From positions 62,001 through 126,000 of the forward strand of contig NZ_MCHY01000006.1 in the NCBI RefSeq assembly GCF_003609605.1: a stretch of DNA of 64,000 nucleotides, given 5' to 3'. Below are positions 35,589 through 48,210 of the stretch, piece after piece (positions within the stretch are counted from its first letter, which is position 1; every line of letters starts with the position of its first letter). A model generated the notes under the pieces. It made no database searches, was not told the origin of the DNA, and was given only the letters and a program-made list of their open reading frames with translations. The position numbers were made by a program, and so were the translations under genes. The stretch comes from Ammoniphilus oxalaticus (lineage in GTDB: Bacteria; Bacillota; Bacilli; Aneurinibacillales; RAOX-1).

Positions 35589-35826
35589 CGTGTTGGGAAA
35601 GCAACAATTTCTTCTTTTTATCGCGATAAAGGAAGAAACCCGCTATAAAAAATGTGCCTAGTAAAAATAAAGTCAATCCGCCAATCAATTTTAAAACAGG
35701 AAAGGGTGTTCCCGCTGCGGTGAAATTGGCAAAGATTGCATCTCGCATCAGGTTCCATCCATATCCGGCCATAATTCCAGGGATAACAATAATTAATACA
35801 GCTAATAGACGCTGGGCTAGCAGCAT
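35572..35826 (-). CDS. yqzF: DUF2627 membrane protein (YqzF-like)
   Basis: An 84-residue protein with two membrane helices (about 5-25 and 43-68) and a Lys-rich tail. The start MLLAQRLLAVLIIVIPG and the length match DUF2627/YqzF. ATG 35826 with GGTGA six bases upstream is preferred; a reading from 35922 adds 32 poorly conserved-looking residues. In B. subtilis yqzF also lies just upstream of the bkd operon, but there bkdR is next to it; no bkdR is in this window. Confidence 0.75.
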   Translation of the reverse strand: MLLAQRLLAVLIIVIPGIMAGYGWNLMRDAIFANFTAAGTPFPVLKLIGGLTLFLLGTFFIAGFFLYRDKKKKLLLSQHENPDR

Positions 35827-35964
35827 TATATTCACCGCGCTTTCTGTTACATAACCTCTTCTCCATTTATGATAAAGAAAAAGATTGCTCTTGTCTACTT
35901 CTTGAAATTTCTCCACTTTCATTTTATGCTTAGATTAAGATCACCAATTTCTGGGTTCCGGGGT

Positions 35965-35993
35965 TTGGTTTATCCGCGCGCAACCTGTATTAT
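35965..35993 (+). promoter_or_regulatory. promoter of a short transcript upstream of bcd
   Basis: TTGGTT (35965-35970) and TATTAT (35988-35993) are 17 bases apart. A transcript from here would be about 80 nt before reaching the hairpin and T run at 36043-36083. Confidence 0.45.
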
Positions 35994-36042
35994 AAGTTTG
36001 AGAAGAATCGACTTGAATAAGGATCCGTCGCGTCGTTGAAAG

Positions 36043-36083
36043 AAGGTTCCCGCAATAAGTTGCAGGAACCTTTGATTTTTTTT
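36043..36083 (+). terminator. terminator of the short transcript
   Basis: AAGGTTCC (36043-36050) and GGAACCTT (36065-36072) are perfectly complementary, with a T run following. The inverted repeat lies about 100 bases upstream of a sigma-54 promoter, so it might instead, or also, be an activator site. Confidence 0.65.
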
Positions 36084-36152
36084 GCGGGGTGATCCCTCTG
36101 TGGCCCTTTTGTAAACACGAGCTAAAACGTTTAAAGGAGAATTTTTCCCCAT

Positions 36153-36170
36153 TTGGCATGATAATTGCTT
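36153..36170 (+). promoter_or_regulatory. sigma-54 (SigL) promoter of the bcd-bkd operon
   Basis: The sequence TTGGCATGATAATTGCTT has GG at 36155-36156 and GC at 36167-36168, exactly 12 bases apart, matching the -24/-12 consensus TGGCAC-N5-TTGC. It lies 69 bases before bcd. In B. subtilis the bkd operon is transcribed by SigL with activator BkdR. Confidence 0.88.
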
Positions 36171-36238
36171 ATTATCAATAGTAATGGATCAAGTTAATAG
36201 AATAGTATACGTTGATTCTAAATTAAGGGGGACAAAGC

Positions 36239-37333
36239 GTGATTTTCGAACAACTGGAAAAATGCGACTACGAGCAACTCATTTTTTGCCAAGATAAGAA
36301 CTCAGGATTAAAAGCGATTATCGCCATCCACGATACAACGCTCGGTCCGGCTTTGGGTGGAACGCGGATGTGGACGTATGAGAACGAACAACAAGCAATT
36401 ATCGACGCGATTCGATTATCGCGGGCAATGACTTATAAAGCGGCGGCGTCTGGATTAAATTTAGGCGGCGGTAAGGCGGTTATCATCGGTGATCCGAATA
36501 AAGACAAGAGTGAGGAATTATTTCGAGCGTTTGGACGCTACATTCAAGGTTTAAACGGTCGCTACATTACCGCTGAGGATGTCGGCACGAATGAAGCAGA
36601 CATGGATTTGATTCATCAGGAAACAGCGTTTGTGACAGGTGTTTCGCCGGCTTTTGGCAGTGGCGGCAATCCTTCGCCGGTCACCGCGTATGGCGTTTAT
36701 CGGGGGATGAAGGCTGCTGCTTTGGAAGCGTTTGGTTCAGATAGCTTGCAAGGGAAGACCATCGCTGTGCAGGGGGTCGGCAACGTTGCCTATCATCTCT
36801 GTGGTTATCTTCATGAGGAAGGGGCGAACTTGATCGTCACCGATATTAATCCAGCTCATGTCGAACGGGCCGTCGAAAAGTATGGGGCTCAGGCTGTTGG
36901 TATCGATGAAATTTACAGTGTAAATTGCGACATATTTTCTCCGTGCGCCCTTGGCGGCGTGATTAATGATGAAACGATTCCGCAATTGAAGGCGAAAGTG
37001 ATTGCTGGTTCCGCGAACAACCAGTTGCAAGAGAATCGTCATGGGGACAAAATTGCGGAACTGGGTCTTGTATACGCTCCTGATTATGTGATCAATGCGG
37101 GAGGGTTAATCAATGTGGCCGATGAACTGTTAGGGTATAATCGTGAACGGGCGATGAAAAAGGTGGAGACGATTTATGATACGATTCATCGCGTGTTTAA
37201 AATAGCCAAAAGAGACCAAATCCCATCTTATCTTGCGGCGGACCGCTTGGCCGAAGAACGGATCGCGTCCGTAAAAAGATCAAGGAACACTTTTTTATTA
37301 AATGAGAGACATCTCCTCAATCGCGGCCGCTAA
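36239..37333 (+). CDS. bcd: leucine (branched-chain amino acid) dehydrogenase
   Basis: A 364-residue Glu/Leu/Phe/Val dehydrogenase. The dinucleotide fold reads [12 protein letters not shown] and the catalytic Lys is in LGGGKAVI (about 80). It deaminates leucine, isoleucine and valine to the 2-oxo acids consumed by the Bkd complex encoded downstream. GTG 36239 follows AAGGGGGAC. It is the first gene of the operon; the ptb and buk genes that flank bcd in B. subtilis are absent here. Confidence 0.95.
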   Translation: MIFEQLEKCDYEQLIFCQDKNSGLKAIIAIHDTTLGPALGGTRMWTYENEQQAIIDAIRLSRAMTYKAAASGLNLGGGKAVIIGDPNKDKSEELFRAFGRYIQGLNGRYITAEDVGTNEADMDLIHQETAFVTGVSPAFGSGGNPSPVTAYGVYRGMKAAALEAFGSDSLQGKTIAVQGVGNVAYHLCGYLHEEGANLIVTDINPAHVERAVEKYGAQAVGIDEIYSVNCDIFSPCALGGVINDETIPQLKAKVIAGSANNQLQENRHGDKIAELGLVYAPDYVINAGGLINVADELLGYNRERAMKKVETIYDTIHRVFKIAKRDQIPSYLAADRLAEERIASVKRSRNTFLLNERHLLNRGR

Positions 37334-37373
37334 TCATGCTGATTTGAACGAAAGAGAGCGGGGGGTGCTGAAT

Positions 37374-38801
37374 ATGTCTTCGAATGAATATGACGTTGTT
37401 GTGCTCGGGGGAGGAACCGGGGGCTATGTCGCGGCAATTCGAGCGAGTCAACTGGGTTTGAAAGTAGCTGTCGTGGAAAAAGATCGATTAGGCGGAACAT
37501 GCCTGCATCGCGGCTGTATTCCTAGTAAAGCGTTACTTCGTTCTGCTGAAGTTTACCATACAATCAACAATGGCGAGGAATTTGGCGTAGAAGCAACAGG
37601 GATCCAATTTAATTTTTCCAAAGCGCAACAGCGCAAACAAAAGATCGTGGAGCAATTGCATCAAGGTGTTCAATACTTGATGGACAAAGGAAAGATTGCT
37701 GTTTTTTATGGCGAAGGTCGAATCATGGGGCCTTCCATCTTTTCTCCGCAGGCGGGGGCGGTCGCGGTTACGACTGAAACAGGCGAATCCGAAATTTTAG
37801 CGCCAAAATATTTGCTAATTGCAACGGGTTCGCGGCCGCGTTTGTTATCAGGCTTGGAAATCGATGGGGAATATGTATTAACGAGCGATGAAGCGTTACA
37901 ACTAGATCAATTACCGAACTCAATTCTGATTATCGGAGGCGGCGCGATCGGGATTGAATGGGCTTCGTTGTTGAGCGATCTTGGGGTTGCAGTTGAGTTG
38001 ATCGAAACTGCGGAGCGAATCCTTCCGTTAGAAGATGAGGCGATCAGTGATGAAATGACCCGTTTGTTGACGGCGCGCGGCATTAAAATTCATACTGTGG
38101 CTAAAGCGGAAGCGAACACGCTAACGAAAGAAAATGGGCGGGTTTCGATTGTAGTTGAAAAAAATGGACAGCAACACCGTCTTGAAGCGGATAAATTGCT
38201 CGTTTCCATCGGTCGTCAGGCAAATATCGAAAATATCGGCCTCGACAATACAGAGGTAAAGATAGAAAATGGTGTGATACGCGTAAATGATCAATATCAA
38301 ACCGATGAACAACATATATATGCGATAGGGGATGTTATCGGCGGGCTTCAACTTGCCCATGTCGCAGCTCATGAAGGGATTTACGCGATTGAACATCTGG
38401 CGGGGGTAGCCGACCGTCTGCTGATCGATCCGCTGCGGGCGCCAAAGGTGACGTATAGTCGCCCGCAAGTAGCCAGTATCGGGTTAACCGAACAACAGGC
38501 GAGACAACAAGGCTTTGAGATTAAGATCGGAACATTCCCTTTTCGAGCGATTGGAAAGGCTTTGATAGATGGGCAGGCGGATGGATTTGTAAAGTTGATC
38601 GCTAATGCCCGCACAGACGATGTGCTCGGCGCGCACATGATCGGTCCGAGTGTTTCCGAATTGATCTCGGAAGCGGCGTTGGCCCGTTTATTGGATGCGA
38701 CGCCTTGGGAACTCGGCAAAACAATCCATCCCCATCCCGCATTAAGTGAAATCATCGGGGAAGCCGCATTAGCGGTAGACGGCAAGGCGATTCATACGTG
38801 A
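37374..38801 (+). CDS. lpdV: dihydrolipoamide dehydrogenase, E3 of the branched-chain complex
   Basis: A 475-residue flavoprotein disulfide reductase with the FAD site VLGGGTGGYVAA, redox Cys pair CLHRGC (about 36 and 41), a second Rossmann motif IIGGGAIGIEWA and the C-terminal catalytic HPHPALSE. It reoxidises lipoyl groups with NAD. ATG 37374 follows GGGGGGTG; an in-frame extension to 37302 lies inside bcd and is not needed. Confidence 0.95.
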   Translation: MSSNEYDVVVLGGGTGGYVAAIRASQLGLKVAVVEKDRLGGTCLHRGCIPSKALLRSAEVYHTINNGEEFGVEATGIQFNFSKAQQRKQKIVEQLHQGVQYLMDKGKIAVFYGEGRIMGPSIFSPQAGAVAVTTETGESEILAPKYLLIATGSRPRLLSGLEIDGEYVLTSDEALQLDQLPNSILIIGGGAIGIEWASLLSDLGVAVELIETAERILPLEDEAISDEMTRLLTARGIKIHTVAKAEANTLTKENGRVSIVVEKNGQQHRLEADKLLVSIGRQANIENIGLDNTEVKIENGVIRVNDQYQTDEQHIYAIGDVIGGLQLAHVAAHEGIYAIEHLAGVADRLLIDPLRAPKVTYSRPQVASIGLTEQQARQQGFEIKIGTFPFRAIGKALIDGQADGFVKLIANARTDDVLGAHMIGPSVSELISEAALARLLDATPWELGKTIHPHPALSEIIGEAALAVDGKAIHT

Positions 38802-38814
38802 AGGAGGGTTCTGA

Positions 38815-39807
38815 ATGAGCGAAAACAGACATCAGGCAATGGGCTTGTCTGACCAGCAAGTACGAGATATGTATTACTATATGTTACTCTCGCGCAAGGT
38901 GGATGAACGTTTGTGGCTCTTGAATCGAGCGGGTAAAATCCCTTTTACCGTTTCCTGTCAAGGACAAGAAGCAGCCCAAGTTGGGGCCGCTTTCGCGCTG
39001 GACAGAGAAAAGGATTATCTCTGTCCGTATTATCGCGATGTCGGCGTGGTGACTGTGTTTGGAATGACAGCAAAGGATCTGATGCTAGCGGCGTTTGCTA
39101 AAGCGGAAGATCCGAGCAGCGGCGGACGTCAAATGCCCGGTCATTTCGGGGGGAAAAAGTATCGCATTTTAAGCGGTTCCAGTCCTGTGACAACACAAGT
39201 TCCGCATGCGGTCGGCCTGGCGCTAGCGGCCCGTATGCAAGGGGAAGATGCTGTCGTGTTTACTTCCTTTGGAGAAGGATCAAGTAACCAGGGCGATTTC
39301 CATGAGGGCGCTAACTTTGCTGGGGTTCATCAATTACCTGTTGTGTTATTTTGTGAAAATAATCAATATGCGATTTCTGTGCCGCTTTCTAAGCAAGTAG
39401 CCTGTGAACGGATCGCGGATCGGGCGATTGGCTACGGCTTTCCAGGGGTGACGGTTGATGGCAATGACCCGCTCGAAGTTTATCAGATGATGAAAACAGC
39501 AGTTGATCGGGCGCGACGCGGCGAAGGTCCAACGCTCGTTGAAGCGACCATGCACCGACTCGTTCCACACTCTAGCGACGACGATGATCGAGCCTATCGT
39601 TCGCCAGAAGAGTTAGAGGAAGCAAAGCGCAATGATCCGCTGCCAAAGTTTAAACGCTATTTGCAAGAAGTCGGGACGCTAGATGAAGCAGCGGAGAAAA
39701 AAATGATAGAACGAATTAATCGAGAAATAGACGAAGCGACCGAATATGCGGAGCAAGCTCCCTATCCAACGCCTGAGAGCGTTTTGCGTCAGGTGTATGC
39801 TGAGTAG
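38815..39807 (+). CDS. bkdAA: branched-chain 2-oxoacid dehydrogenase E1 alpha
   Basis: A 330-residue thiamine-diphosphate enzyme subunit with the ThDP motif GEGSSNQGDFHEGANFA...NN (about 155-182) and the phosphorylation-loop-like RLVPHSSDDDDRAYR. It forms the alpha2beta2 E1 with BkdAB that decarboxylates branched 2-oxo acids. The ribosome site is GAAGGAGGG and the gene is 13 bases from lpdV. Confidence 0.95.
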   Translation: MSENRHQAMGLSDQQVRDMYYYMLLSRKVDERLWLLNRAGKIPFTVSCQGQEAAQVGAAFALDREKDYLCPYYRDVGVVTVFGMTAKDLMLAAFAKAEDPSSGGRQMPGHFGGKKYRILSGSSPVTTQVPHAVGLALAARMQGEDAVVFTSFGEGSSNQGDFHEGANFAGVHQLPVVLFCENNQYAISVPLSKQVACERIADRAIGYGFPGVTVDGNDPLEVYQMMKTAVDRARRGEGPTLVEATMHRLVPHSSDDDDRAYRSPEELEEAKRNDPLPKFKRYLQEVGTLDEAAEKKMIERINREIDEATEYAEQAPYPTPESVLRQVYAE

Positions 39808-39821
39808 GAGGAGGATGAACA

Positions 39822-40805
39822 ATGCCAACGATCTCTTATATCGAAGCCGTCACCGCAGCGATGCGCGAAGAAATGCAACGAGATAAAAATGTTTTTGTGT
39901 TAGGGGAAGACGTTGGAGTTCGCGGCGGCGTCTTTCGAGCTACACAAGGTTTGTATGAGGAGTTCGGGGAACAACGGGTGATGGATACGCCGTTAGCGGA
40001 GTCGGCGATTGTCGGTGTCGCGATTGGAGCGGCGGCCTATGGGATGAAGCCAATTGCAGAAATTCAATTTGCCGATTTTATTATGCCCGCGGTGAATCAA
40101 ATTGTAAGTGAAGCGGCGAAAATGAGGTATCGTTCAAATGGCGATTGGACGTGTCCGCTCGTTGTGCGGGCGCCTTATGGCGGCGGGGTGAACGGGGCTC
40201 TGTATCACTCGCAAAGTGTGGAGGCGATGTTTTGTAATATTCCTGGATTAAAAGTTGTCGCCCCTTCAACGCCCTATGATGTCAAAGGATTACTAAAAGC
40301 AGCAATTCGCGATCCGGATCCCGTGCTATTTTTTGAACACAAACGTTGCTATCGTTTGATCAAAGGCGAAGTGCCAGACACTGATTATGTTGTGCCGATT
40401 GGTAAAGCGGATCTAAAGCGGAGCGGCGAAGACATTACAGTGATCTCATACGGTTTAACGCTCCATTTTGCTTTGGAGGCAGCGGAAAGGCTGCAAGAAG
40501 AAGGTTATAGCGCCCACGTTTTAGATCTGCGCACGTTGTATCCGTTGGATAAAGAAGCGATTGTTGCGGCGGCGAAACAGACAGGAAAAGTGCTCATTAT
40601 ACATGAAGATAACAAAGAAGGCGGCATCGCGGGCGAAGTGGCGGCGATCATTGCCGAAGAATGCTTATTTGAGCTCGATGCCCCGATCAAACGATTATGC
40701 GGCCCAGATGTCCCAGCAATGCCCTATAGCCCGCCGATGGAAAAGTTCTTCATGTTAAATCCTGACAAAGTGTATCAGGCGATGAAAGAACTGGCTGAAT
40801 TTTAA
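39822..40805 (+). CDS. bkdAB: branched-chain 2-oxoacid dehydrogenase E1 beta
   Basis: A 327-residue transketolase-like subunit (FVLGEDVGVRGGVFRATQGL; DTPLAESAIVGVAIG; RAPYGGGVNGALYHSQS). It completes the E1 active site with BkdAA. GGAGGAGG precedes the ATG and the gap from bkdAA is 14 bases. Confidence 0.95.
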   Translation: MPTISYIEAVTAAMREEMQRDKNVFVLGEDVGVRGGVFRATQGLYEEFGEQRVMDTPLAESAIVGVAIGAAAYGMKPIAEIQFADFIMPAVNQIVSEAAKMRYRSNGDWTCPLVVRAPYGGGVNGALYHSQSVEAMFCNIPGLKVVAPSTPYDVKGLLKAAIRDPDPVLFFEHKRCYRLIKGEVPDTDYVVPIGKADLKRSGEDITVISYGLTLHFALEAAERLQEEGYSAHVLDLRTLYPLDKEAIVAAAKQTGKVLIIHEDNKEGGIAGEVAAIIAEECLFELDAPIKRLCGPDVPAMPYSPPMEKFFMLNPDKVYQAMKELAEF

Positions 40806-40824
40806 AACCAACGAGGAGGGACCT

Positions 40825-42081
40825 ATGGCTGAGAAAGTATTGATGCCCCAGCTCGGAGAAAGTGTGACAGAAGGAACGATCTCCAAGTGGTTTGTCAATG
40901 TGGGGGACACCGTAAACAAATATGAGCCCTTGTGTGAAGTGAATACAGATAAAGTCAACGCGGAAATTCCCGCAACCGTTGCAGGCACGGTGACTGAAAT
41001 CATCGTCGCCGAGGGGGAAACGGTGAAAGTCGGTACGTTAATCTGCTACATTACGCCGGCTGAGCAGAAGAAAACGGAGGACGTGACAACGCGGAAGGAA
41101 ACAGAACCGAATGCGTCGGAGTCAGTGAGTGATCGTCAGCCAGATCGCTCAGCTAAAAAAAGATATTCACCAGCGGTATTTAAACTTGCGCAAGAACACG
41201 ATCTAGAGTTGAGTCAATTGACGGGAACGGGAGCGGGCGGACGGATCACGCGCAAAGACGTGTTAACCTTCATAAAACAGGGAGGAACAACCAACCAAGC
41301 GGAATCTGTCCCGTTGGCAGAAGTTGCGCCATCATCGCAGCAATCCGCTGCTGGAAAGTCGCCTCAACCGACGGACTTCGAAGCGGAGGATCGTGAAATC
41401 CCAGTGTCCGGTATTCGCAGAACGATTGCCAATCGGATGACGCAAAGTAAACAGGAAGTACCGCACGCGTGGATGATGATTGAAGCGGATGTGACGAATT
41501 TGGTTGCGTTTCGTAACCAAGTGAAGGATAAATTCAGAAGCGAGGAAGGGCTAAACTTAACGTTCTTTCCGTTCTTTGTGAAAGCGATTGTGGAAGCGCT
41601 AAAAGAATTTCCGATGATGAACTCGGTTTGGGCGGACGACAAGATTATCGTGAAAAAAGCGGTGCATATGTCGATCGCAGTGGCGACCGATGAAGCGTTG
41701 CATGTGCCTGTCATTCGCGATGCGGATCAGAAGAGCATTTTTGGAATTGCGAAATCAATCGACGCGTTAGTCCAAAAAGCGCGAGCAGGGAAGTTAACGT
41801 TGGCGGATACGGCGGGCGGGACCTTTACGTGTAACAATACAGGTTCATTTGGATCGATTCTATCAGGACCGATCATCAATCAACCGCAAGCGGCTATTTT
41901 GAGTATTGAAACGATTGTCAAACGGCCTGTCGTAATCAACAATATGATTGCTATTCGGGATATGGTCAATTTATGTTTGTCTCTGGATCATCGGGTATTG
42001 GACGGTCTCGTTTGCGGAAACTTTATGCAAAGTGTGAAACGTAAGTTGGAGAGTTATGGCCCAGACACAAACATTTATTAA
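40825..42081 (+). CDS. bkdB: branched-chain 2-oxoacid dehydrogenase E2 acyltransferase
   Basis: A 418-residue E2. The lipoyl domain (1-77) has lipoyl Lys in NTDKVNAE. An E1/E3-binding domain (about 112-148; AQEHDLELSQLTGTGAGGRITRKDV region) and a catalytic acyltransferase domain (about 185-418) follow, with the active site SLDHRVLDG. It makes branched acyl-CoA, which can prime iso/anteiso fatty acids. It is the last gene before a terminator. Confidence 0.95.
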   Translation: MAEKVLMPQLGESVTEGTISKWFVNVGDTVNKYEPLCEVNTDKVNAEIPATVAGTVTEIIVAEGETVKVGTLICYITPAEQKKTEDVTTRKETEPNASESVSDRQPDRSAKKRYSPAVFKLAQEHDLELSQLTGTGAGGRITRKDVLTFIKQGGTTNQAESVPLAEVAPSSQQSAAGKSPQPTDFEAEDREIPVSGIRRTIANRMTQSKQEVPHAWMMIEADVTNLVAFRNQVKDKFRSEEGLNLTFFPFFVKAIVEALKEFPMMNSVWADDKIIVKKAVHMSIAVATDEALHVPVIRDADQKSIFGIAKSIDALVQKARAGKLTLADTAGGTFTCNNTGSFGSILSGPIINQPQAAILSIETIVKRPVVINNMIAIRDMVNLCLSLDHRVLDGLVCGNFMQSVKRKLESYGPDTNIY

Positions 42082-42102
42082 CTGAATGCTATAGATATTT
42101 TT

Positions 42103-42160
42103 AAGAGCTGATCTAAAAAGTTGTGAACAAAAGCAACTTGGCGGGTCAGCTTTTTTATTT
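42103..42160 (+). terminator. terminator of the bkd operon
   Basis: AGCTGA (42106-42111) pairs with TCAGCT (42146-42151), with an inner stem AAGTTG/CAACTT, followed by TTTTTTATTTT. The base-paired segment is too short to be a riboswitch. Confidence 0.75.
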
Positions 42161-42171
42161 TCCTTTTTCTG

Positions 42172-42239
42172 TTGAAAAATCAAGAAGGCATGTTAGAATA
42201 AAGCTATATGTTAACTTGAATATGAATCTGGTTAACATA
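42172..42239 (+). promoter_or_regulatory. biotin operon promoter and BirA operator
   Basis: TTGAAA (42172-42177) and TAGAAT (42194-42199), 16 bases apart, form a promoter. TATGTTAAC (42207-42215) and GTTAACATA (42231-42239) are perfect inverted arms separated by 15 bases, matching the BirA-binding site of Firmicute biotin genes. The operator starts at the predicted transcription start, so biotin-loaded BirA would block initiation. Confidence 0.88.
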
Positions 42240-42260
42240 TAACTGAGGAAGGAGTCGACG

Positions 42261-45505
<3,245 letters not shown>

Positions 45506-45509
<4 letters not shown>

Positions 45510-46255
45510 ATACGTTTCTATTGTTACCGGGTTGGGGAATGGAAAGCGCGGTGTGGAGCCTATCTCGTTCGTTTCAGGATGGACTGGCGGAATTAGGTGA
45601 GCTGGTAATGGTCGATTGGCGAGGCGTGAGGAGCGAGGTTGATTTCATGGACCGCGTCGTAGAAAAAGCCATAGGTCGTCGCGCTCCTTTGATGGTGATC
45701 GGTTGGTCGCTTGGTTCGCTTGTGGCCCTCGATTTTGCCAAACGTTATCCATCCTTTGTTTCCAAACTGATTTTAATTGGCGGGACGAGTCGTTTTACGA
45801 TAACGGATGGGTATGAGCAAGCTGGTTATGCTCCACGCCGCTTACAAGGTTTGAAACGACAACTTGCTCGCGATCCGCAACAAACATTGCATGCTTTTTA
45901 CGAATCGATGTTTTCTGACTCAGAGCGGAGGAGAGGTTTCGACCAGCAATTTATCGCTGATGTTGAAGCTCAGTTTGCGGGGGATGAGGTGGCGTCGTTA
46001 GGGGGCGGTCTCGACTATTTGCGCGCGGCTGATGCGCGATTATCCTTGTCGGAACAGCCGCCCCTCTTATTGGTTCACGGGGAGCAAGATTCCGTTTGTC
46101 CGCTCGCGTCGGCCCAATTTATCGCTGAACAGGCGCCAATCGCTATGTTGCGAACGATTCCCGATGCGGGTCATGTCCCCTTTTATACGCAGCCGCAGAC
46201 TTGCTTGCATTGGATTCAATCATTTGTAAAAGGGGGTGCATTTGTTGATCGATAA
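45506..46255 (+). CDS. bioH: alpha/beta hydrolase, probable pimeloyl-ACP methyl ester esterase
   Basis: A 249-residue alpha/beta hydrolase. The nucleophile elbow GWSLGSLVAL holds the catalytic Ser (about 75), a late LLVHGEQDSVCP supplies Asp, and DAGHVPFYTQP supplies His. Its place between bioF and bioC strongly suggests the BioH role, removing the methyl group from pimeloyl-ACP methyl ester. Firmicute esterases with this role are diverse in sequence, so the symbol rests on context. Confidence 0.75.
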
Positions 46256-47051
46256 AACATTGCTTGAGAAACGTTTTAGCGCCAATGCGGCAACCTATGA
46301 TCGCTATGCTAACGTCCAAAAGATCATGGCTCGTCAGTTACTTGAAAGATTGCAGACTAAATCGATTGCGCCGCAGCGTATTTTGGAAGTCGGTTGTGGG
46401 ACAGGGTATTTGACGAAACGGCTTTGTCGACTCTTTCCGAACGCTCAAATTACAGCGGTCGATCTGGCGCCAGGGATGTTGGAAACGGCGCGGGCGCGAT
46501 TGGACGGTCAATCGGTAGAGTTCGTTGGCGGGGATATCGAAGAAATGGAACTATCCGGTTCGTTTGATCTGATCCTCTCCAACGCGACTTTTCAATGGTT
46601 CAATCAATTGCATCAAACGGTTCGGCGGCTTGTTGAATGTCTGTCGGTTGGCGGCGCGCTACATTTTTCCACGTTTGGTGATACGACTTTTCATGAATTG
46701 CATACATCCTTTGCAAAAGCTGCCGAGATGTTGGAAGCGCGTGTATCGGCGCCAGGGCAATCTTTTTATACATTGGGGGAACTGATTGCGCTTTGTGAAG
46801 GGGCTGCTGGTTGTTTCGGTCGGGTTAATGGTCAAGAATGGATCGAGATAGAAAAATTTGCGGATACGCGGGCTTTTTTTCACTCGCTTCGAAAAATAGG
46901 CGCGAACAATAGCAATGCGGCCGACTACTGTCAGCGTCCTTCGTTGTTTAGGAAAATGATGCGCATTTATGAGCGCGATTTCCGCGATGATCAGGATCTG
47001 GTTACTGCGACATATCATTGTTTATTTATCTCGATAGAAAAGAGAGGGTGA
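46245..47051 (+). CDS. bioC: malonyl-ACP O-methyltransferase
   Basis: A 268-residue SAM methyltransferase of the BioC family (FSANAATYDRYANVQ at the start; ILEVGCGTGYLTKRL SAM site, about 48-62; LSNATFQWF). It methylates malonyl-ACP so that fatty acid synthase can build the pimeloyl chain. The start is TTG 46245 (or TTG 46242) behind AAAGGGGG, overlapping the bioH end. Confidence 0.92.
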   Translation: MIDKTLLEKRFSANAATYDRYANVQKIMARQLLERLQTKSIAPQRILEVGCGTGYLTKRLCRLFPNAQITAVDLAPGMLETARARLDGQSVEFVGGDIEEMELSGSFDLILSNATFQWFNQLHQTVRRLVECLSVGGALHFSTFGDTTFHELHTSFAKAAEMLEARVSAPGQSFYTLGELIALCEGAAGCFGRVNGQEWIEIEKFADTRAFFHSLRKIGANNSNAADYCQRPSLFRKMMRIYERDFRDDQDLVTATYHCLFISIEKRG

Positions 47052-47058
47052 GCCGAAG

Positions 47059-48060
47059 GTGACACAAACGATTGAAGTAAAAAAAGATTGGCAATCGATC
47101 GCGAAAGAGGTTGTTGGTGGACGGAAGGTGACAAAGGAGGAAGCGCTGGCGGTCGTTCAGGCTGGAGATGAGGAATTGCTCGCTATTTTACAGGCCGCTT
47201 ATGTCATTCGTCACGCGTATTTTGGCAACAAAGTGAAGTTAAACATGATCATTAACGCAAAATCTGGGCTTTGTCCTGAAGACTGTGGTTATTGCTCACA
47301 GTCGATTGTATCGGAAGCGCCGATTGATGAATATGCCTGGTTGACGAAGGAGAAAATTTTGGAAGGGGCAGAGGAAGCGGTTCGTCGTAAGGCAGGCACC
47401 TACTGCATCGTTGCGTCCGGTCGACGTCCGACTGATCGGGAGATCGATCATGTAGTCAGCGCCGTTGAGGAAATTCGCGAAACGACCGATTTGAAGATTT
47501 GCTGTTGCCTCGGTTTCCTAAATGAAACGGCTGCGGCTAAACTTGCGGCGGCCGGGGTGCAACGCTACAATCACAATCTCAATACAAACGAAGGAAACTA
47601 TGAAAATATCGCCTCAACGCATACATATGAGGACCGTGTCGATACGGTTGAACAGGTAAAAGCAGCCGGCATTTCTCCATGTTCGGGGGTTATTTTCGGA
47701 ATGGGCGAAACGGATCAGGAAGCGGTCGAAATCGCTTTTTCCTTGAGGGAACTTGACGCGGACTCAATCCCGTGCAACTTCTTAAATCCGATCGATGATA
47801 CGCCAATGGAAGGACGCCGCGAACTGAATCCGCGCAAATGTTTGAAACTGTTGGCGATGATGCGCTTCGTCAATCCGACGAAGGAGATCCGCATCTCTGG
47901 TGGACGCGAAGTCAACCTACGTTCGATGCAGGTGATGGGGCTCTATGCGGCCAACTCCATTTTCGTAGGTGACTATATAACGACGTCGGGCCTGGAGGCG
48001 AGAGAGGATTGGGGCATGATCGAGGATCTCGGTTTTGAGATCGAGGAAAAGGCGGTCTAA
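47059..48060 (+). CDS. bioB: biotin synthase
   Basis: A 333-residue radical SAM enzyme with the 4Fe-4S motif CPEDCGYC (about 72-79), the 2Fe-2S ligand region and RISGGREVNLRSMQ. It inserts sulfur into dethiobiotin. GTG 47059 follows GAGGGTGAG. It is the last gene of the six-gene operon bioA-D-F-H-C-B, which is a complete route from malonyl-ACP to biotin. Confidence 0.96.
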   Translation: MTQTIEVKKDWQSIAKEVVGGRKVTKEEALAVVQAGDEELLAILQAAYVIRHAYFGNKVKLNMIINAKSGLCPEDCGYCSQSIVSEAPIDEYAWLTKEKILEGAEEAVRRKAGTYCIVASGRRPTDREIDHVVSAVEEIRETTDLKICCCLGFLNETAAAKLAAAGVQRYNHNLNTNEGNYENIASTHTYEDRVDTVEQVKAAGISPCSGVIFGMGETDQEAVEIAFSLRELDADSIPCNFLNPIDDTPMEGRRELNPRKCLKLLAMMRFVNPTKEIRISGGREVNLRSMQVMGLYAANSIFVGDYITTSGLEAREDWGMIEDLGFEIEEKAV

Positions 48061-48162
48061 GGTGATAGATGGAAGGCGAAGGGTGTGACTCTTAGTTCTT
48101 CTACTAGTCGGAGTCACTCCGCTTTAATTGATCCGCTGCCCTACTAGGGGAAAAGGATTTCG

Positions 48163-48197
48163 AAAAAGGAGAAGCAATTTTGCCTCTCCTTTTTTCG
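48163..48197. terminator. terminator between bioB and the lipoprotein gene
   Basis: AAAAAGGAGA (48163-48172) and TCTCCTTTTTT (48185-48195) enclose GCAA/TTGC and give T runs on both strands, serving the converging genes. Confidence 0.85.
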
Positions 48198-48210
48198 ATT
48201 AGCGGAGAAT

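Noticed and set aside
42103-42160. T-box or riboswitch before the biotin operon
   Set aside because: The pairing is a simple terminator of the bkd operon; no T-box sequence or specifier structure is present, and biotin control is explained by the BirA site.
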